From: Salinilacihabitans rarus
GTDB taxonomy: Archaea > Halobacteriota > Halobacteria > Halobacteriales > Natrialbaceae
Direction of reading: 5' to 3'
Length of the DNA: 64,000 bases
Assembly: GCF_024296665.1 (NCBI RefSeq)
Contig: NZ_CP100762.1
Coordinates: 124,001 to 188,000 of the forward strand
Position 1 is the stretch's first letter. Each line of letters starts with the position of its first letter. The translations under genes and the position numbers were made by a program. Under the pieces are notes generated by a model. That model did no database searches. It had not been told where the DNA came from and saw only the letters and a list, made by a program, of their open reading frames with translations. Positions 8,496 through 18,125 of the stretch are shown piece after piece.

Positions 8496-8599
8496 CGCGC
8501 GTACCCACCCGCCGCGAGCACAAAAAGCTCCGTCACGCGGGCGCGGTCGACGCCGCCCTCGGCGGCACCCGGTCCGTCGAGCGGGCGTGAACGCGGCCG

Positions 8600-9637
8600 T
8601 CAGGGCGTGATGACCGCCCGTCCCTCGATCTCGCCGTGTTCGAGTTTCGTCGCCACCTCGTTGATCTCGTCGAGCGCGTACTTCGAGGTGTGCAGGTCGA
8701 CGTAGCCGCCGTCGACGAGCGAGACGAGTTCCTGCAGTTCGGGGTAGGTGCCGACGAGCGTCCCGCGGAAGCTCATCTCGCCGTTTACGAGCGTCTGGGA
8801 CGGTTCGTGGACGTGGCCGCCGTAGCCGATCACGTGGTGGTCGCCGCCCTGGGCGACGACGTCGGGGCCGAGGGCGGTCGTCTCGTCGCGGCCGACGAAG
8901 TCGAGCACCTGGGTCGCCCCGTCGCCGTCGGTGAGGTCGTCGACGACCGACGCCACGTCCTCCTCGCTGGAGTCGATCGTGTGGTCGGCGCCACACTCCT
9001 CCGCGAGGTCGAGGGCCTCCCGCTTGACGTCGACGGCGATCAGGTCGGCCGCGGAGGTCGCGTCGAGCACCTGCAGGCCGATGTGGCCGAGGCCGCCGAT
9101 GCCGACGACGAGGCAGGCGTCCCCCGGGACGAGGTCGTCGGTGGCCTTCTTCGCGGCGTGGTAGGCCGTGATCCCGGCGTCGGCGTGGGGTGCGATCTCG
9201 ACGGGATCGAGGTCTTCGAGCGGGATCACCGACCGCTCGCTGGTCAGGAGGTACTCCGCGAAACCGCCGTCGGTCGTCAGCCCCGGGAACGTGAGGTTCT
9301 CGCAGTACATGTCCTCGCCGAGCCGACAGGGCCGACAGACCCCGCAGGTGGTCACGGGGTGGCAGATGACGCTGTCGCCCGCCTCGACGGTCCGGACCTC
9401 GTCGCCGACGTCGACGACGGTGCCGGCGTTCTCGTGGCCCAGCGTCATCGGCAGTTCCTGATCGACGTAGTCGGTCCACATCCCCTCGATGACGTGGTTG
9501 TCGGTCTGGCACCAGCCCGCGCCCTCGACCTCGATCACGACGTCCATCGGCCCGTCGGCGCTCGGGCGGTCGATCTCGTCGATCTCGAGGGCGGTCTCCA
9601 TCTCGTCCGTGTACTCGTGGAGGCGTGCGGCTTCCAT
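8600..9637 (-). CDS. zinc-dependent alcohol dehydrogenase (MDR family)
   Basis: Medium-chain NAD(P)-dependent dehydrogenase of 345 residues. Catalytic zinc ligands are seen in GWCQTDNHV and GHENAG, and the structural zinc loop as CGVCRPCRLGEDMYC (four Cys). The Rossmann motif is GIGGLGHIG followed by IAVDVKREA; the Asp after strand 2 favours NAD. The ATG at 9637 gives MEAARLHEY, the usual family N-terminus. It would oxidise alcohols or reduce aldehydes; the exact substrate is open. Confidence 0.92.
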   Translation of the reverse strand: MEAARLHEYTDEMETALEIDEIDRPSADGPMDVVIEVEGAGWCQTDNHVIEGMWTDYVDQELPMTLGHENAGTVVDVGDEVRTVEAGDSVICHPVTTCGVCRPCRLGEDMYCENLTFPGLTTDGGFAEYLLTSERSVIPLEDLDPVEIAPHADAGITAYHAAKKATDDLVPGDACLVVGIGGLGHIGLQVLDATSAADLIAVDVKREALDLAEECGADHTIDSSEEDVASVVDDLTDGDGATQVLDFVGRDETTALGPDVVAQGGDHHVIGYGGHVHEPSQTLVNGEMSFRGTLVGTYPELQELVSLVDGGYVDLHTSKYALDEINEVATKLEHGEIEGRAVITP

Positions 9638-9705
9638 GACGAGCGCTCTACCACGAATCCGGTCAAATAGCTTGTCCCCGGGCGAGACGCCTCGACGACC
9701 GCGGG

Positions 9706-10983
9706 CTACCGACCCGCCAGCCGCGCCAGCGCCTCGGCGAGCGTCCGCGTCGCCGTCGCGCAGTCGTCCCAGTCGGTCCACTCGCGAGGGGTGTGCGAGA
9801 CGCCGTCCCGCGAGGGCGCAAAGAGCATCCCGGCGTCGGTCACCCGCGAGACGTGCATCGCGTCGTGGGCCGCCCCCGAGTGCAACGCGAGCGACTCGAC
9901 GCCCGCGGTCTCCGCGCCGGCCGCGAGCGCCTCCCGGCAGCGCCCGCTCATCGGCGCCGGTTCGACGTCCAGGTCCCGGGCGAACGACGTCTCGACGCCG
10001 CGCTCGTCGGCGAGTCGGTCGAGCGACCGCTCGGCGCGGTCGAGCAGCGCCTCCATCGTCGCGTACTCGACGTCGCGAACGTCGACGCCGAGTTCGACCG
10101 CTCCGGGGACGACGTTCGTCGCGTTCGGCCGGACGTCACAGCCCCCGACGGTCGCCACGGCGGTGTTCTCGCCCGCAAGCGCGCGCTCGCGGCCCGCCCG
10201 CTCGACGTCGAGGACGAACTCGCTCGCCGCCGCCAGCGCGTCCGTCCGCTCGTCCATCGGCGTCGCGCCCGCGTGGTCGGCCTCGCCGTCGATCCGGGCC
10301 GTCGCCTGCGCGATCCCGGTGATCGTCGTCACGATCCCGACGGGGACGCCCGCCGCCTCCAGTCGCGTGTCCTGCTCGACGTGCAGTTCGAGGAAGGCGT
10401 CCCACGCGCTCGCGTCGAGACGCCCCGACCCGCGGTAGCCGATCGAGTCGAGGGCGTCCCCGAGGCGGACGCCGTCGCCGTCGGTCAGGGCGAGCGCCTC
10501 CTCGACGGACGTCCGGCCGGTCGCCACCGACGAGCCGAGCATCCCGCCGCCGAAGCGCGCGCCCTCCTCCTCGGTGAAACAGACGACGGCGATCGGTCGG
10601 GTCGGCTCGAACCCGTCCGCACGGAGCGCGCGGACGGCCTCCAGCGCGCCGTAGACGCCCAGCGGCCCGTCGAAGATGCCCCCCTCCGGAACGGAGTCGA
10701 GGTGGCTCCCCGCGGCGACCGGCGCCGCGTCGGGGTCGGCGCTCGCCGGCGCCCACGTCCCCGCGACGTTCCCGACCGCGTCCACGGAGACGTCGAGGCC
10801 GGCGTCCGCGAACCGCTCGACGAGGCGGTCCCGCGCCCGCCCGTTCGCCTCGGTCCCCGCGAGGACGGTTCGGCCGCGTCCCTCGGGGGCGTCGATCTCG
10901 CCGAAGGCGGCGTTCGCCTCGACGTCCGCGCGCAACCGGTCCCGGTCGACGTGCATGGGACGACCGTCGGCGTTGCGTCCCAT
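9706..10983 (-). CDS. M20 family Zn-dependent amidohydrolase (N-carbamoyl-amino acid hydrolase/allantoate amidohydrolase type)
   Basis: Peptidase-M20 enzyme of 425 residues. Metal and catalytic segments are visible: GSHLDSVPEGGIFDGPLGV, CFTEEEGARFGG, LELHVEQD, HAGATPMDER and, near the end, LHSGAAHDAMH. These match the hydantoinase/carbamoylase branch that cleaves N-carbamoyl amino acids, ureidoglycolate or allantoate. Two ATGs are possible (10983 and 10956); a TATA-like CAAAAATCC about 25 bases before 10983 favours the longer form. The gene is divergent from the dCTP deaminase-like gene and shares its short promoter region. Confidence 0.88.
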   Translation of the reverse strand: MGRNADGRPMHVDRDRLRADVEANAAFGEIDAPEGRGRTVLAGTEANGRARDRLVERFADAGLDVSVDAVGNVAGTWAPASADPDAAPVAAGSHLDSVPEGGIFDGPLGVYGALEAVRALRADGFEPTRPIAVVCFTEEEGARFGGGMLGSSVATGRTSVEEALALTDGDGVRLGDALDSIGYRGSGRLDASAWDAFLELHVEQDTRLEAAGVPVGIVTTITGIAQATARIDGEADHAGATPMDERTDALAAASEFVLDVERAGRERALAGENTAVATVGGCDVRPNATNVVPGAVELGVDVRDVEYATMEALLDRAERSLDRLADERGVETSFARDLDVEPAPMSGRCREALAAGAETAGVESLALHSGAAHDAMHVSRVTDAGMLFAPSRDGVSHTPREWTDWDDCATATRTLAEALARLAGR

Positions 10984-11038
10984 GGTCGTTTCGGGGTCGG
11001 GTGGATTTTTGGCCGTTCGGACCGTCGTCGAAACCGAG

Positions 11039-11482
11039 ATGTCCGCCGAGACAGAGCCCGACCTCACCGACGTCGTCGACAACCTGGTGTACGAACCCGT
11101 ACAGGTACACGACCGCGGGGTCGACCTCACGGTGGGTGCGATCTACGAGGTCGCCGCCCCCGGCCGGATCGACTTCGGCGGCGACGAACTCGAGGACGCC
11201 GACCTCGAACCGATCCCGACCGAGCCCCGGAACCCGGACGACGAGTACGAGTGGTGGAACCTCGACGGCGGCCGCTACGTGTTCCAGCACAACGAGTTCC
11301 TGACGGAGCCTGACGAGCCGCTGGTGCTCCAGCCGTCGAACGAACTGCTCGCCCGCGGCGGCTCGCACCCGACGGTGCGCGTGGGCTCGCACCTGCCGCT
11401 GCTGGCGCTGTCGGTCGCCGACGGCGGCCTCCGGATCAAGGAGAACGCGCGCATCTCGACGCTGCTGCCGGCCGACCGCTGA
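11039..11482 (+). CDS. dCTP deaminase/dUTPase-like fold protein
   Basis: Protein of 147 residues. The pattern VHDRGVDLTVGAIYEV, EYEWWNLDGGRYVFQHNEFL and LLARGGSHPTVRVGSHLPLL resembles the trimeric dUTPase/dCTP deaminase beta-barrel with its substrate-binding loops. I do not see the full set of catalytic residues of a true dCTP deaminase, so it may be a diverged nucleotide-binding relative. It would act on deoxypyrimidine nucleotides in the cytoplasm. The ATG at 11039 is the first in frame that gives acidic sequence. Confidence 0.6.
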   Translation: MSAETEPDLTDVVDNLVYEPVQVHDRGVDLTVGAIYEVAAPGRIDFGGDELEDADLEPIPTEPRNPDDEYEWWNLDGGRYVFQHNEFLTEPDEPLVLQPSNELLARGGSHPTVRVGSHLPLLALSVADGGLRIKENARISTLLPADR

Positions 11483-11640
11483 TCAGCCCTCGCCGGCCGC
11501 GGCTTCGAGGTCGAGCAACCGTCGCTTGAACCCGAGCGGGTCGTCGCCGCCCGCGGAGAAGCCGCCGAGGGAGTCGCGAGCCACGACGCGAGACGCGCTT
11601 CGTCCACGTCCACGCGCGTCCCCAGCAGGTCGATTCGCAT
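11483..11640 (-). pseudogene. small acidic protein gene with a one-base frameshift
   Basis: From ATG 11640 one frame reads MRIDLLGTRVDVDEARLASW; an adjacent frame continues RDSLGGFSAGGDDPL and then FKRRLLDLEAAAGEG to a stop at 11483-11485. Joined with a one-base shift near 11575 they make one acidic haloarchaeal-looking protein of about 52 residues; neither frame alone does. The length, 158 bases, is one short of a multiple of three. This is a real pseudogene or a sequencing indel. Convergent with the dCTP deaminase-like gene. Confidence 0.45.
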
Positions 11641-11781
11641 CGTCCGCGACGACGGCCCCCGAGGACGTATACCTGCCCCGCGGGGCGAAACTGGACGCGA
11701 CGGGCGACGACGCCCCTCCGTCCGCGGCAAACCCGTCGCCCATCGGGGCGGTTTTCACGCCGGCGCGGAAACACTCGGACG

Positions 11782-12870
11782 ATGACCGACCTGTTCTCCT
11801 CGCTGCGACTGCGCGACTGCGAGGTCCCCAACCGGATCGCCGTCTCGCCGATGTGCCAGTACTCCTGTGACGACCGCGACGGGATGCCCACGGAGTGGCA
11901 CCGCGTCCACCTCGGCAGCCGCGCCGTCGGCGGCGCCGGCCTCGTCCTGACCGAGGCGACGGCCGTCGAGCCCCGCGGGCGCATCTCGACGCACGACCTC
12001 GGCATCTGGAGCGACGAGCACGCCGCCGCGCTCGAACCGACCGTCGCGTTCCTCCGCGAGCAGGGCGCCGTGCCGGGGGTCCAGCTCGCCCACGCGGGCC
12101 ACAAGGCGAGCAAGAACCGCCCGTGGGACGGCAACGAGCCGCTCTCGCCGGACGAGGGCGGCTGGGAGGCCCTCTCGCCCTCCCCCGGGGCCTACCCGTT
12201 CGACGCCGCGCCGGCGATGCGGAAGGCCGACCTCGAAGACGTCCAGACCGTGATCGAGGCGTTCCGCGACGCCGCGCGGCGGTCGCTCGACGCCGGCTTC
12301 GAGGTCGCCGAGGTCCACGCCGCCCACGGCTACCTCCTCCACGAGTTCCTCTCGCCGGCCACGAACCGCCGCGAGGACGAGTACGGCGGCAGCTTCGAGA
12401 ACCGCACCCGGCTGGTCCGCGAGGTGACCGCGGCCGTCCGCGAGGTCTGGCCCGACGACAAACCGGTGTTCGTCCGCATCTCGGGGACCGACTGGCTCCC
12501 CGACCGCGAGTCGTGGGACATAGAGCAGTCGATCCGGCTCGCGGGCGACCTCGCCGACCTCGGCGTCGACCTGATCGACGTCAGTTCCGGCGGGATCCAC
12601 CCCGACCAGCGGGCGCCGACCGGGCCGAACTACCAGGTGCCGCTGGCGGAGGCGGTCCGCGAGCGCGTCGGCGACGAGGTCGCCGTCGGCGCGGTCGGCG
12701 GCGTCACCGAGCCCGAGCAGGCCGACGCGCTCGTGCGCAACGGCCGGGCCGACCTCGTCCTCGTGGGCCGGGAGTTCCTCCGGGACCCGTACTTCCCGCT
12801 GCGGGCGGCAGACCGACTCGATTCCGAGGACCCCGAGTGGCCGGTCCAGTACCGGCGGGCCGTCCGCTGA
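11782..12870 (+). CDS. NADH:flavin oxidoreductase, Old Yellow Enzyme family (YqjM-like)
   Basis: FMN enzyme of 362 residues that reduces activated C=C bonds with NAD(P)H. The TIM barrel begins with NRIAVSPMCQYSCDDRDGMP; the Cys and Tyr of this segment are typical of the YqjM (thermophilic-like) class. VQLAHAGHKAS carries the substrate-binding His pair, and EVHAAHGYLLHEFLSP is diagnostic. The FMN phosphate segment is near VGREFLRDPYFPL. The physiological substrate is unknown. It stands as a single gene. Confidence 0.93.
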   Translation: MTDLFSSLRLRDCEVPNRIAVSPMCQYSCDDRDGMPTEWHRVHLGSRAVGGAGLVLTEATAVEPRGRISTHDLGIWSDEHAAALEPTVAFLREQGAVPGVQLAHAGHKASKNRPWDGNEPLSPDEGGWEALSPSPGAYPFDAAPAMRKADLEDVQTVIEAFRDAARRSLDAGFEVAEVHAAHGYLLHEFLSPATNRREDEYGGSFENRTRLVREVTAAVREVWPDDKPVFVRISGTDWLPDRESWDIEQSIRLAGDLADLGVDLIDVSSGGIHPDQRAPTGPNYQVPLAEAVRERVGDEVAVGAVGGVTEPEQADALVRNGRADLVLVGREFLRDPYFPLRAADRLDSEDPEWPVQYRRAVR

Positions 12871-12936
12871 CGCGACCGCCCGTCGCCGGGGTCGGCTCGA
12901 CGGCCGCTTCGTCGTCGCCGTCGTCGTCGGCGCGGG

Positions 12937-13500
12937 TCAGTCCTCCCGCCACTTGATCGAACAGCCCTGCGAGGGCTTCCACTCGAGGTCGACCGCCTCG
13001 CCCGCGAGGACGGCCTCGATGGCCTCCCGGACGTGGAACCGCGTCGGCTCGTCGTCGGGGTTGAGCGCGTCGTCCAGCCGCCCCTGATAGACCAGCCGGA
13101 ACTCGCCGTCCTCCGCCGCGAAGAGGAACGGATCCGGCGTACAGACGGCGCCGTAGGCCGCCGCCACCTCCTGAGAATCGTCGCGGAGGTAGGCGTCGTA
13201 GGCGACCGTGCCGTCGGCGACGAGTTCGCGCATCCGTTCGAGGGAGTCCTCGGGGTACTCCTCGGCGTCGTTCGGGTTGATCCCGACCACGGCGACGTCG
13301 TCGTACTCGGCCGCCAGTTCGTTCAGGAGGTCGACTTTCGCCTTCGCGTACGGGCAGTGGTTGCAGGTGAACACGACCAGCAGCGCCTCGTGGTCGGCGA
13401 ACGAGTCGAGACCGTACGTCTCGCCGTCGGCTCCTTCGAGTTCGAAGTCGGGCGCGGGGTCGCCCGCATCGAGCGCGGATTCGGATTCTTTCAACACCAT
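12937..13500 (-). CDS. thioredoxin-fold redoxin/AhpC-type protein
   Basis: Thioredoxin-like protein of 187 residues. It starts with the peroxiredoxin-like entry GDPAPDFELEGADGETY, and the active-site segment is VVFTCNHCPYAKAK, a CxxC within the HCPY context of the redoxin family. No secretion signal is visible, so it is probably a cytoplasmic thiol reductant or peroxide-handling protein. It has its own promoter, with GTTTATAC 24 bases before the ATG. Confidence 0.82.
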   Translation of the reverse strand: MVLKESESALDAGDPAPDFELEGADGETYGLDSFADHEALLVVFTCNHCPYAKAKVDLLNELAAEYDDVAVVGINPNDAEEYPEDSLERMRELVADGTVAYDAYLRDDSQEVAAAYGAVCTPDPFLFAAEDGEFRLVYQGRLDDALNPDDEPTRFHVREAIEAVLAGEAVDLEWKPSQGCSIKWRED

Positions 13501-13523
13501 AGGCGACGGTTCCGTCCGTCCCC

Positions 13524-13531
13524 GTATAAAC
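13524..13531 (-). promoter_or_regulatory. TATA-like element of the redoxin gene
   Basis: GTTTATAC on the reverse strand ends about 24 bases before the ATG at 13500, implying a leaderless transcript. Confidence 0.55.
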
Positions 13532-13593
13532 GTCGTGCTCGCAGATCCGGCCGCCACGGTCCGTCGCGCGGCCGACCGGTCGGCCGTCGAACT

Positions 13594-13600
13594 ATTATAT
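13594..13600 (+). promoter_or_regulatory. TATA-like element of the acidic linker protein gene
   Basis: ATTATAT ends 24 bases before the ATG at 13624, the spacing expected for a leaderless transcript. Confidence 0.5.
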
Positions 13601-13623
13601 GTTCGCCCGCACATCGGTGAGGT

Positions 13624-14289
<666 letters not shown>

Positions 14290-14364
14290 TCCGGATTCCC
14301 GGCGCCCGGGGCCCGCCGAAACGCGGAAACGGGGGGTCGCCGTTCGATCCGTACGGACACCGAA

Positions 14365-15114
14365 ATGAGTTTGCGACTGTTCGAAATCGCCGAAGCCGAC
14401 CGCCGGATCCAGAACCCGTTCACCGAGGAGAAACTGCTGCTTCTGGGGGAGATCTGTGACGCCTCCGCGGACACCGAGGTACTCGACCTCGCCTGTGGCA
14501 AGGGGGAACTGCTCTGTCGGTGGGCCGTACGGTACGGCGCCGCCGGGACCGGCGTGGACCTCCACGACGCGTTCGTGGCGGACGCGCGGGCGCGGGCCGC
14601 GGAACTCGACGTCGCCGACCGGGTCGCGTTCGTGCAGGGGGACGCGAGCGAGTACGACGTCGCGGCCCACGACGTCGACGTGGCGAGTTGCATCGGCGCG
14701 AGCTGGATCGGGGGCGGGCTCGTCGGCACGCTGCGACTCCTCGAAGCGGCCGCCGCGGACGACGAGAGCCTCCTCCTCGTCGGGGAGCCGTACTGGACCG
14801 AGGAGCCGCCGTCGGAGGCCGTCGAGGCGCTCGCGGACGGCGACCGGGACCGGTACGGAACCCTGATCGAGACCCTCGACCGGGCCGAGGCGGGCGGCTA
14901 CGAACTCGTCGAGATGGTCATCGCGGACCGGGACGCGTGGGACCGGTACGAGGCGACCCAGTGGAAGACCGTCGACGACTGGCTCCGGGCACACCCCGAC
15001 GACCCCGACGCCGACGCCCTCCGGCGACACCGCGACGAGAACCGCCGGACGTACCTGCGCTACGGCCGGCGGTACTTCGGCTGGGGCGTCTTCGTCTTCC
15101 GCAGCGCGCGGTGA
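14365..15114 (+). CDS. class I SAM-dependent methyltransferase
   Basis: Methyltransferase of 249 residues. Motif I is VLDLACGKGELLCRWA, followed by the acidic GTGVDLHDAF and a motif IV-like VDVASCIGASWIGGG. The SAM-binding domain is clear; the acceptor is not. The C-terminal half is rich in Trp and Tyr, as in small-molecule methyltransferases. It is transcribed alone, upstream of the Lrp-family regulator. Confidence 0.8.
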   Translation: MSLRLFEIAEADRRIQNPFTEEKLLLLGEICDASADTEVLDLACGKGELLCRWAVRYGAAGTGVDLHDAFVADARARAAELDVADRVAFVQGDASEYDVAAHDVDVASCIGASWIGGGLVGTLRLLEAAAADDESLLLVGEPYWTEEPPSEAVEALADGDRDRYGTLIETLDRAEAGGYELVEMVIADRDAWDRYEATQWKTVDDWLRAHPDDPDADALRRHRDENRRTYLRYGRRYFGWGVFVFRSAR

Positions 15115-15187
15115 CGCCCTCGCCGCTCGCGCCGGAACGTTTGCATCGAAGTAAACGTTTTTACACGCCGTCGCGCTTTCGGGAGGT

Positions 15188-15673
15188 ATGAGCCAGCGCG
15201 AGGTGCTCGAGTTGCTCCGGGAGAACGCGCGATACGCCGCGGCGGACGTCGCGCGAATGACCGATCTCGACGAGTCCGAGGTCGAAGCAGCGATCGAGGA
15301 CCTCGAAGCCGCGGGGGTCGTCCGGGGTTATCAGGCGGTCGTCGACTGGGACCGCCTCCCCGACGAGCGCGTGCGCGCGGAGGTCGAACTCAACGTTACC
15401 CTCGACCGCGAGACGAGCTACGACGACATCGCCGAGCGCCTCGCGCGGTTCCCGCAGGTGAAGGCGTTGCGGCTGGTCAGCGGCGACTACGACTTCGACA
15501 TGGAGGTCGAGGGCGACTCGATCCGCGAGGTGTCGCGGTTCATCAGCGAGAAGGTCGCGCCCGTCCCCGAGATCACCCAGACGGTCACCCACTACGTGAT
15601 GACCTCCTACAAGGAGAACGGGATCGAACTCGGCGACGGCGACGACGACGACCGGCTCTCGTACACGCCATGA
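15188..15673 (+). CDS. Lrp/AsnC family transcriptional regulator
   Basis: Protein of 161 residues with an N-terminal winged HTH (VLELLRENARYAAADVARMT) and a C-terminal ligand-binding RAM/ACT-like domain (KALRLVSGDYDFDMEVEGDS). It probably senses an amino acid. Its stop overlaps the start of the aminotransferase gene by four bases, so it is probably the local regulator of that enzyme. The upstream stretch AAACGTTTTTACA is a candidate promoter. Confidence 0.9.
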   Translation: MSQREVLELLRENARYAAADVARMTDLDESEVEAAIEDLEAAGVVRGYQAVVDWDRLPDERVRAEVELNVTLDRETSYDDIAERLARFPQVKALRLVSGDYDFDMEVEGDSIREVSRFISEKVAPVPEITQTVTHYVMTSYKENGIELGDGDDDDRLSYTP

Positions 15674-16827
15674 CGCTCGAACCGTCCGAACGGGTCCGGG
15701 CGGTGCCGCCGTCGGGCATCCGCCGGTTCTTCGAGATCGCCGAGGAGCGCGACGACGTGATCTCGCTGGGCGTCGGCGAACCCGACTTCTCGACGCCGTG
15801 GGCCGCCCGCGACGCCGCGATCCACTCGCTTGAGCGCGGGCGGACCTCCTACACCGCCAACCGCGGGATGGCCGACCTCCGCGAGTCGATCGCGGCCTAC
15901 GTCGACGACCGCTTCGACCTCGCGTACGATCCCGGCGAGGAGATCATCGTCACCGCGGGCGCGAGCGAGGCCGTCGACCTCGCGTTCCGGGCGTTCGTCG
16001 ATCCCGGCGACGTCGTGGCGATTTCCCAGCCGTCGTACATCTCCTACGAGCCGGGGGTCACCTTCGCGGGCGGCGAGGTCCTGCCCGTGCCCACCCGCGA
16101 GGAAGACGAGTTCCGGCTAACCGTCGACGCGCTGGAGGCCGCGGGCGCGGCCGACGCCGACGCCCTCGTGCTCTGTTACCCGAACAACCCGACCGGCGCG
16201 GTGATGGACCGCGGGGACCTCGCCTCGGTCGCCGAGTTCGCCCGCGAGCACGACCTCGCGGTGTTCTCCGACGAGATCTACGCCGAACTCACCTACGAGG
16301 GCGAGCACGCCTCGATCGCGACGTTCGAGGGGCTACGCGAGCGGACGGTCGTCTTCAACGGCTTCTCGAAGGCGTACGCGATGACGGGCCTGCGGCTTGG
16401 CTACGCCCTCGCGCCCGCCGAGGCGGTGACGGCGATGAACCGCGTCCACCAGTACGGGATGCTCTCGGCGCCGACGACCGCCCAGCACGCGGCCCTGGAG
16501 GCGCTCGACTCCTGCGACGGCGACGTCCGGGAGATGGTCGACGCCTACGACCGGCGCCGGCGGTTCGTCATCTCGCGGTTCCGCGAGATCGGCATGCCCT
16601 GTTTCGAGGCCCGCGGCGCCTTCTACGTCTTCCCCGAGGTGCCCGACGGCTGGACCGCCGAGGCGTTCGCCGAGGAACTGCTGCGCGAGGAGGGCGTCGC
16701 CGTCGTGCCGGGCGACGTCTTCGGCACCGGCGGCGAGGGCCACCTCCGGGTCTCGTACGCGACCGGCCTCGAAGAGTTGCGCGAGGCGCTCGCCCGGATC
16801 GAGTCGTTCCTCGACGAGCGCGTCTGA
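15670..16827 (+). CDS. class I/II pyridoxal-phosphate aminotransferase (aspartate aminotransferase-like)
   Basis: PLP enzyme of 385 residues transferring amino groups, probably between aspartate or aromatic amino acids and 2-oxo acids. Seen: ISLGVGEPDFSTP at the N-terminus, CYPNNPTGAV, FSDEIYAELTYEG, and the PLP-lysine segment NGFSKAYAMTGLRLGY. Family length is normal. It is translationally coupled (ATGA overlap) to the Lrp-type regulator, a frequent archaeal pairing. Confidence 0.93.
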   Translation: MTLEPSERVRAVPPSGIRRFFEIAEERDDVISLGVGEPDFSTPWAARDAAIHSLERGRTSYTANRGMADLRESIAAYVDDRFDLAYDPGEEIIVTAGASEAVDLAFRAFVDPGDVVAISQPSYISYEPGVTFAGGEVLPVPTREEDEFRLTVDALEAAGAADADALVLCYPNNPTGAVMDRGDLASVAEFAREHDLAVFSDEIYAELTYEGEHASIATFEGLRERTVVFNGFSKAYAMTGLRLGYALAPAEAVTAMNRVHQYGMLSAPTTAQHAALEALDSCDGDVREMVDAYDRRRRFVISRFREIGMPCFEARGAFYVFPEVPDGWTAEAFAEELLREEGVAVVPGDVFGTGGEGHLRVSYATGLEELREALARIESFLDERV

Positions 16828-16910
16828 GGCGGGGCGGACAGCGGCCCGTCGGGTGTGGTCTGTGAACGTCCGTCAGGAATCTACTTGTCCCTCGGCGCTC
16901 CCCTCCCCCC

Positions 16911-18125
16911 ATGGTCGAGTACCGTCCCGTTCCCGAGGCGGAGCGGGAGACCTTCCACGAGTACGCGAGCTACGCGTTCAGCCCGGAGGACGGCCCGCCG
17001 GAGTACGACCCCGAGGAGCTACCGGAACTGGCGAAACTCGGCGCCATGCGGGGGCTGTACGAGGACGGCGCGCCGGACGACGACCCGCTGTGTGTCTGCA
17101 AACACTACTGGTTCGACGCCCGCGTCCGCGGCGACGTCCACCCGTCGCCCGGGCTCTCGGCGGTCGCCTCCCCGCCGGAGAACCGCCGCGACGGCCACGT
17201 CCGGCGGATGCTCGCCGCCTCGCTGGAGGAGTACCGCGAGCGCGGCGCCCGCTTTTCGGTCCTCTGGCCGTTTCGCTACCGCTTCTACCGGCGGCTGGGC
17301 TGGGACACCTGCAACAAGCGCACGACCTACGAGTGCGAACCGGAGGCACTGTCGTTCGCCGCCGACGAGGCCGGCGACGCCGGCCGGTACCTGAAAGTCG
17401 GGGCCGACGACTACGAGCGACTCGTCCCCGCCTACGAGGCCCACGCGGCCGACTACGAACTCTCGCTCGTCCGCGACGACGAGTGGTGGCGCCACCGCGT
17501 CTTCACCGGCTGGGAGAAAGACCCGTTCGTCTACGCCTGGGAGCGCGACGGCGAGGTCCGTGGCTACCTCGTCTACACCATCGACGGCGACTGGGGCGAC
17601 CGGACGATGCGCGTGCGCGAACTCGGGTTCGTCGACCGCGAGGCGTACCTCGCGCTGCTCGCGTTCTGTCACGACCACGACTCGCAGGTGTCGACGGTCA
17701 AACTCGGCGCGCCGGCGGAGTCGACCCTGCTCGACCTCGCGCCCGACCCCGAGGAGATCGACTGCGAGGTCGAGACCGGGCCGATGGCCCGACTCGTCGA
17801 CGTCGCCGAGACGCTGGCGGCGCTCTCGTACCCCGCGGTCGACGCGCGCGTCACGCTCGCCGTCGAGGACCCGCTGGTCGACTGGAACGACGGCGCCTTC
17901 GCGCTCGCGGTGACCGACGGCGCGGCGACCTGCCGCCGGGCGGACGACGCCGATCCGGACCCGGACGCGCGGGTCGACGTCGGCGCGCTCTCGCAACTCG
18001 CCGTCGGCTACCGCTCCGCCCGCGCTCTCGAACGGAGCGGTCGACTCGACGCCGACGCGGAGACGACGGCGACGCTCGACCGACTGCTCCCCGGGCGGCC
18101 GGTCTACCTCCGGGAGGGCTTCTAG
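16911..18125 (+). CDS. Eis-like GNAT N-acetyltransferase with SCP2-like C-terminal domain
   Basis: Protein of 404 residues with the tandem GNAT arrangement of the Eis/YjcK group. The first acetyl-CoA site lies around VASPPENRRDGHVRRML, the second GNAT half follows (VPAYEAHAADYELSLVRDD onward), and the last 110 residues form a sterol-carrier-like domain ending in VYLREGF. Relatives acetylate amines or lysines. The stop overlaps the convergent FAD oxidoreductase stop by four bases. Confidence 0.82.
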   Translation: MVEYRPVPEAERETFHEYASYAFSPEDGPPEYDPEELPELAKLGAMRGLYEDGAPDDDPLCVCKHYWFDARVRGDVHPSPGLSAVASPPENRRDGHVRRMLAASLEEYRERGARFSVLWPFRYRFYRRLGWDTCNKRTTYECEPEALSFAADEAGDAGRYLKVGADDYERLVPAYEAHAADYELSLVRDDEWWRHRVFTGWEKDPFVYAWERDGEVRGYLVYTIDGDWGDRTMRVRELGFVDREAYLALLAFCHDHDSQVSTVKLGAPAESTLLDLAPDPEEIDCEVETGPMARLVDVAETLAALSYPAVDARVTLAVEDPLVDWNDGAFALAVTDGAATCRRADDADPDPDARVDVGALSQLAVGYRSARALERSGRLDADAETTATLDRLLPGRPVYLREGF

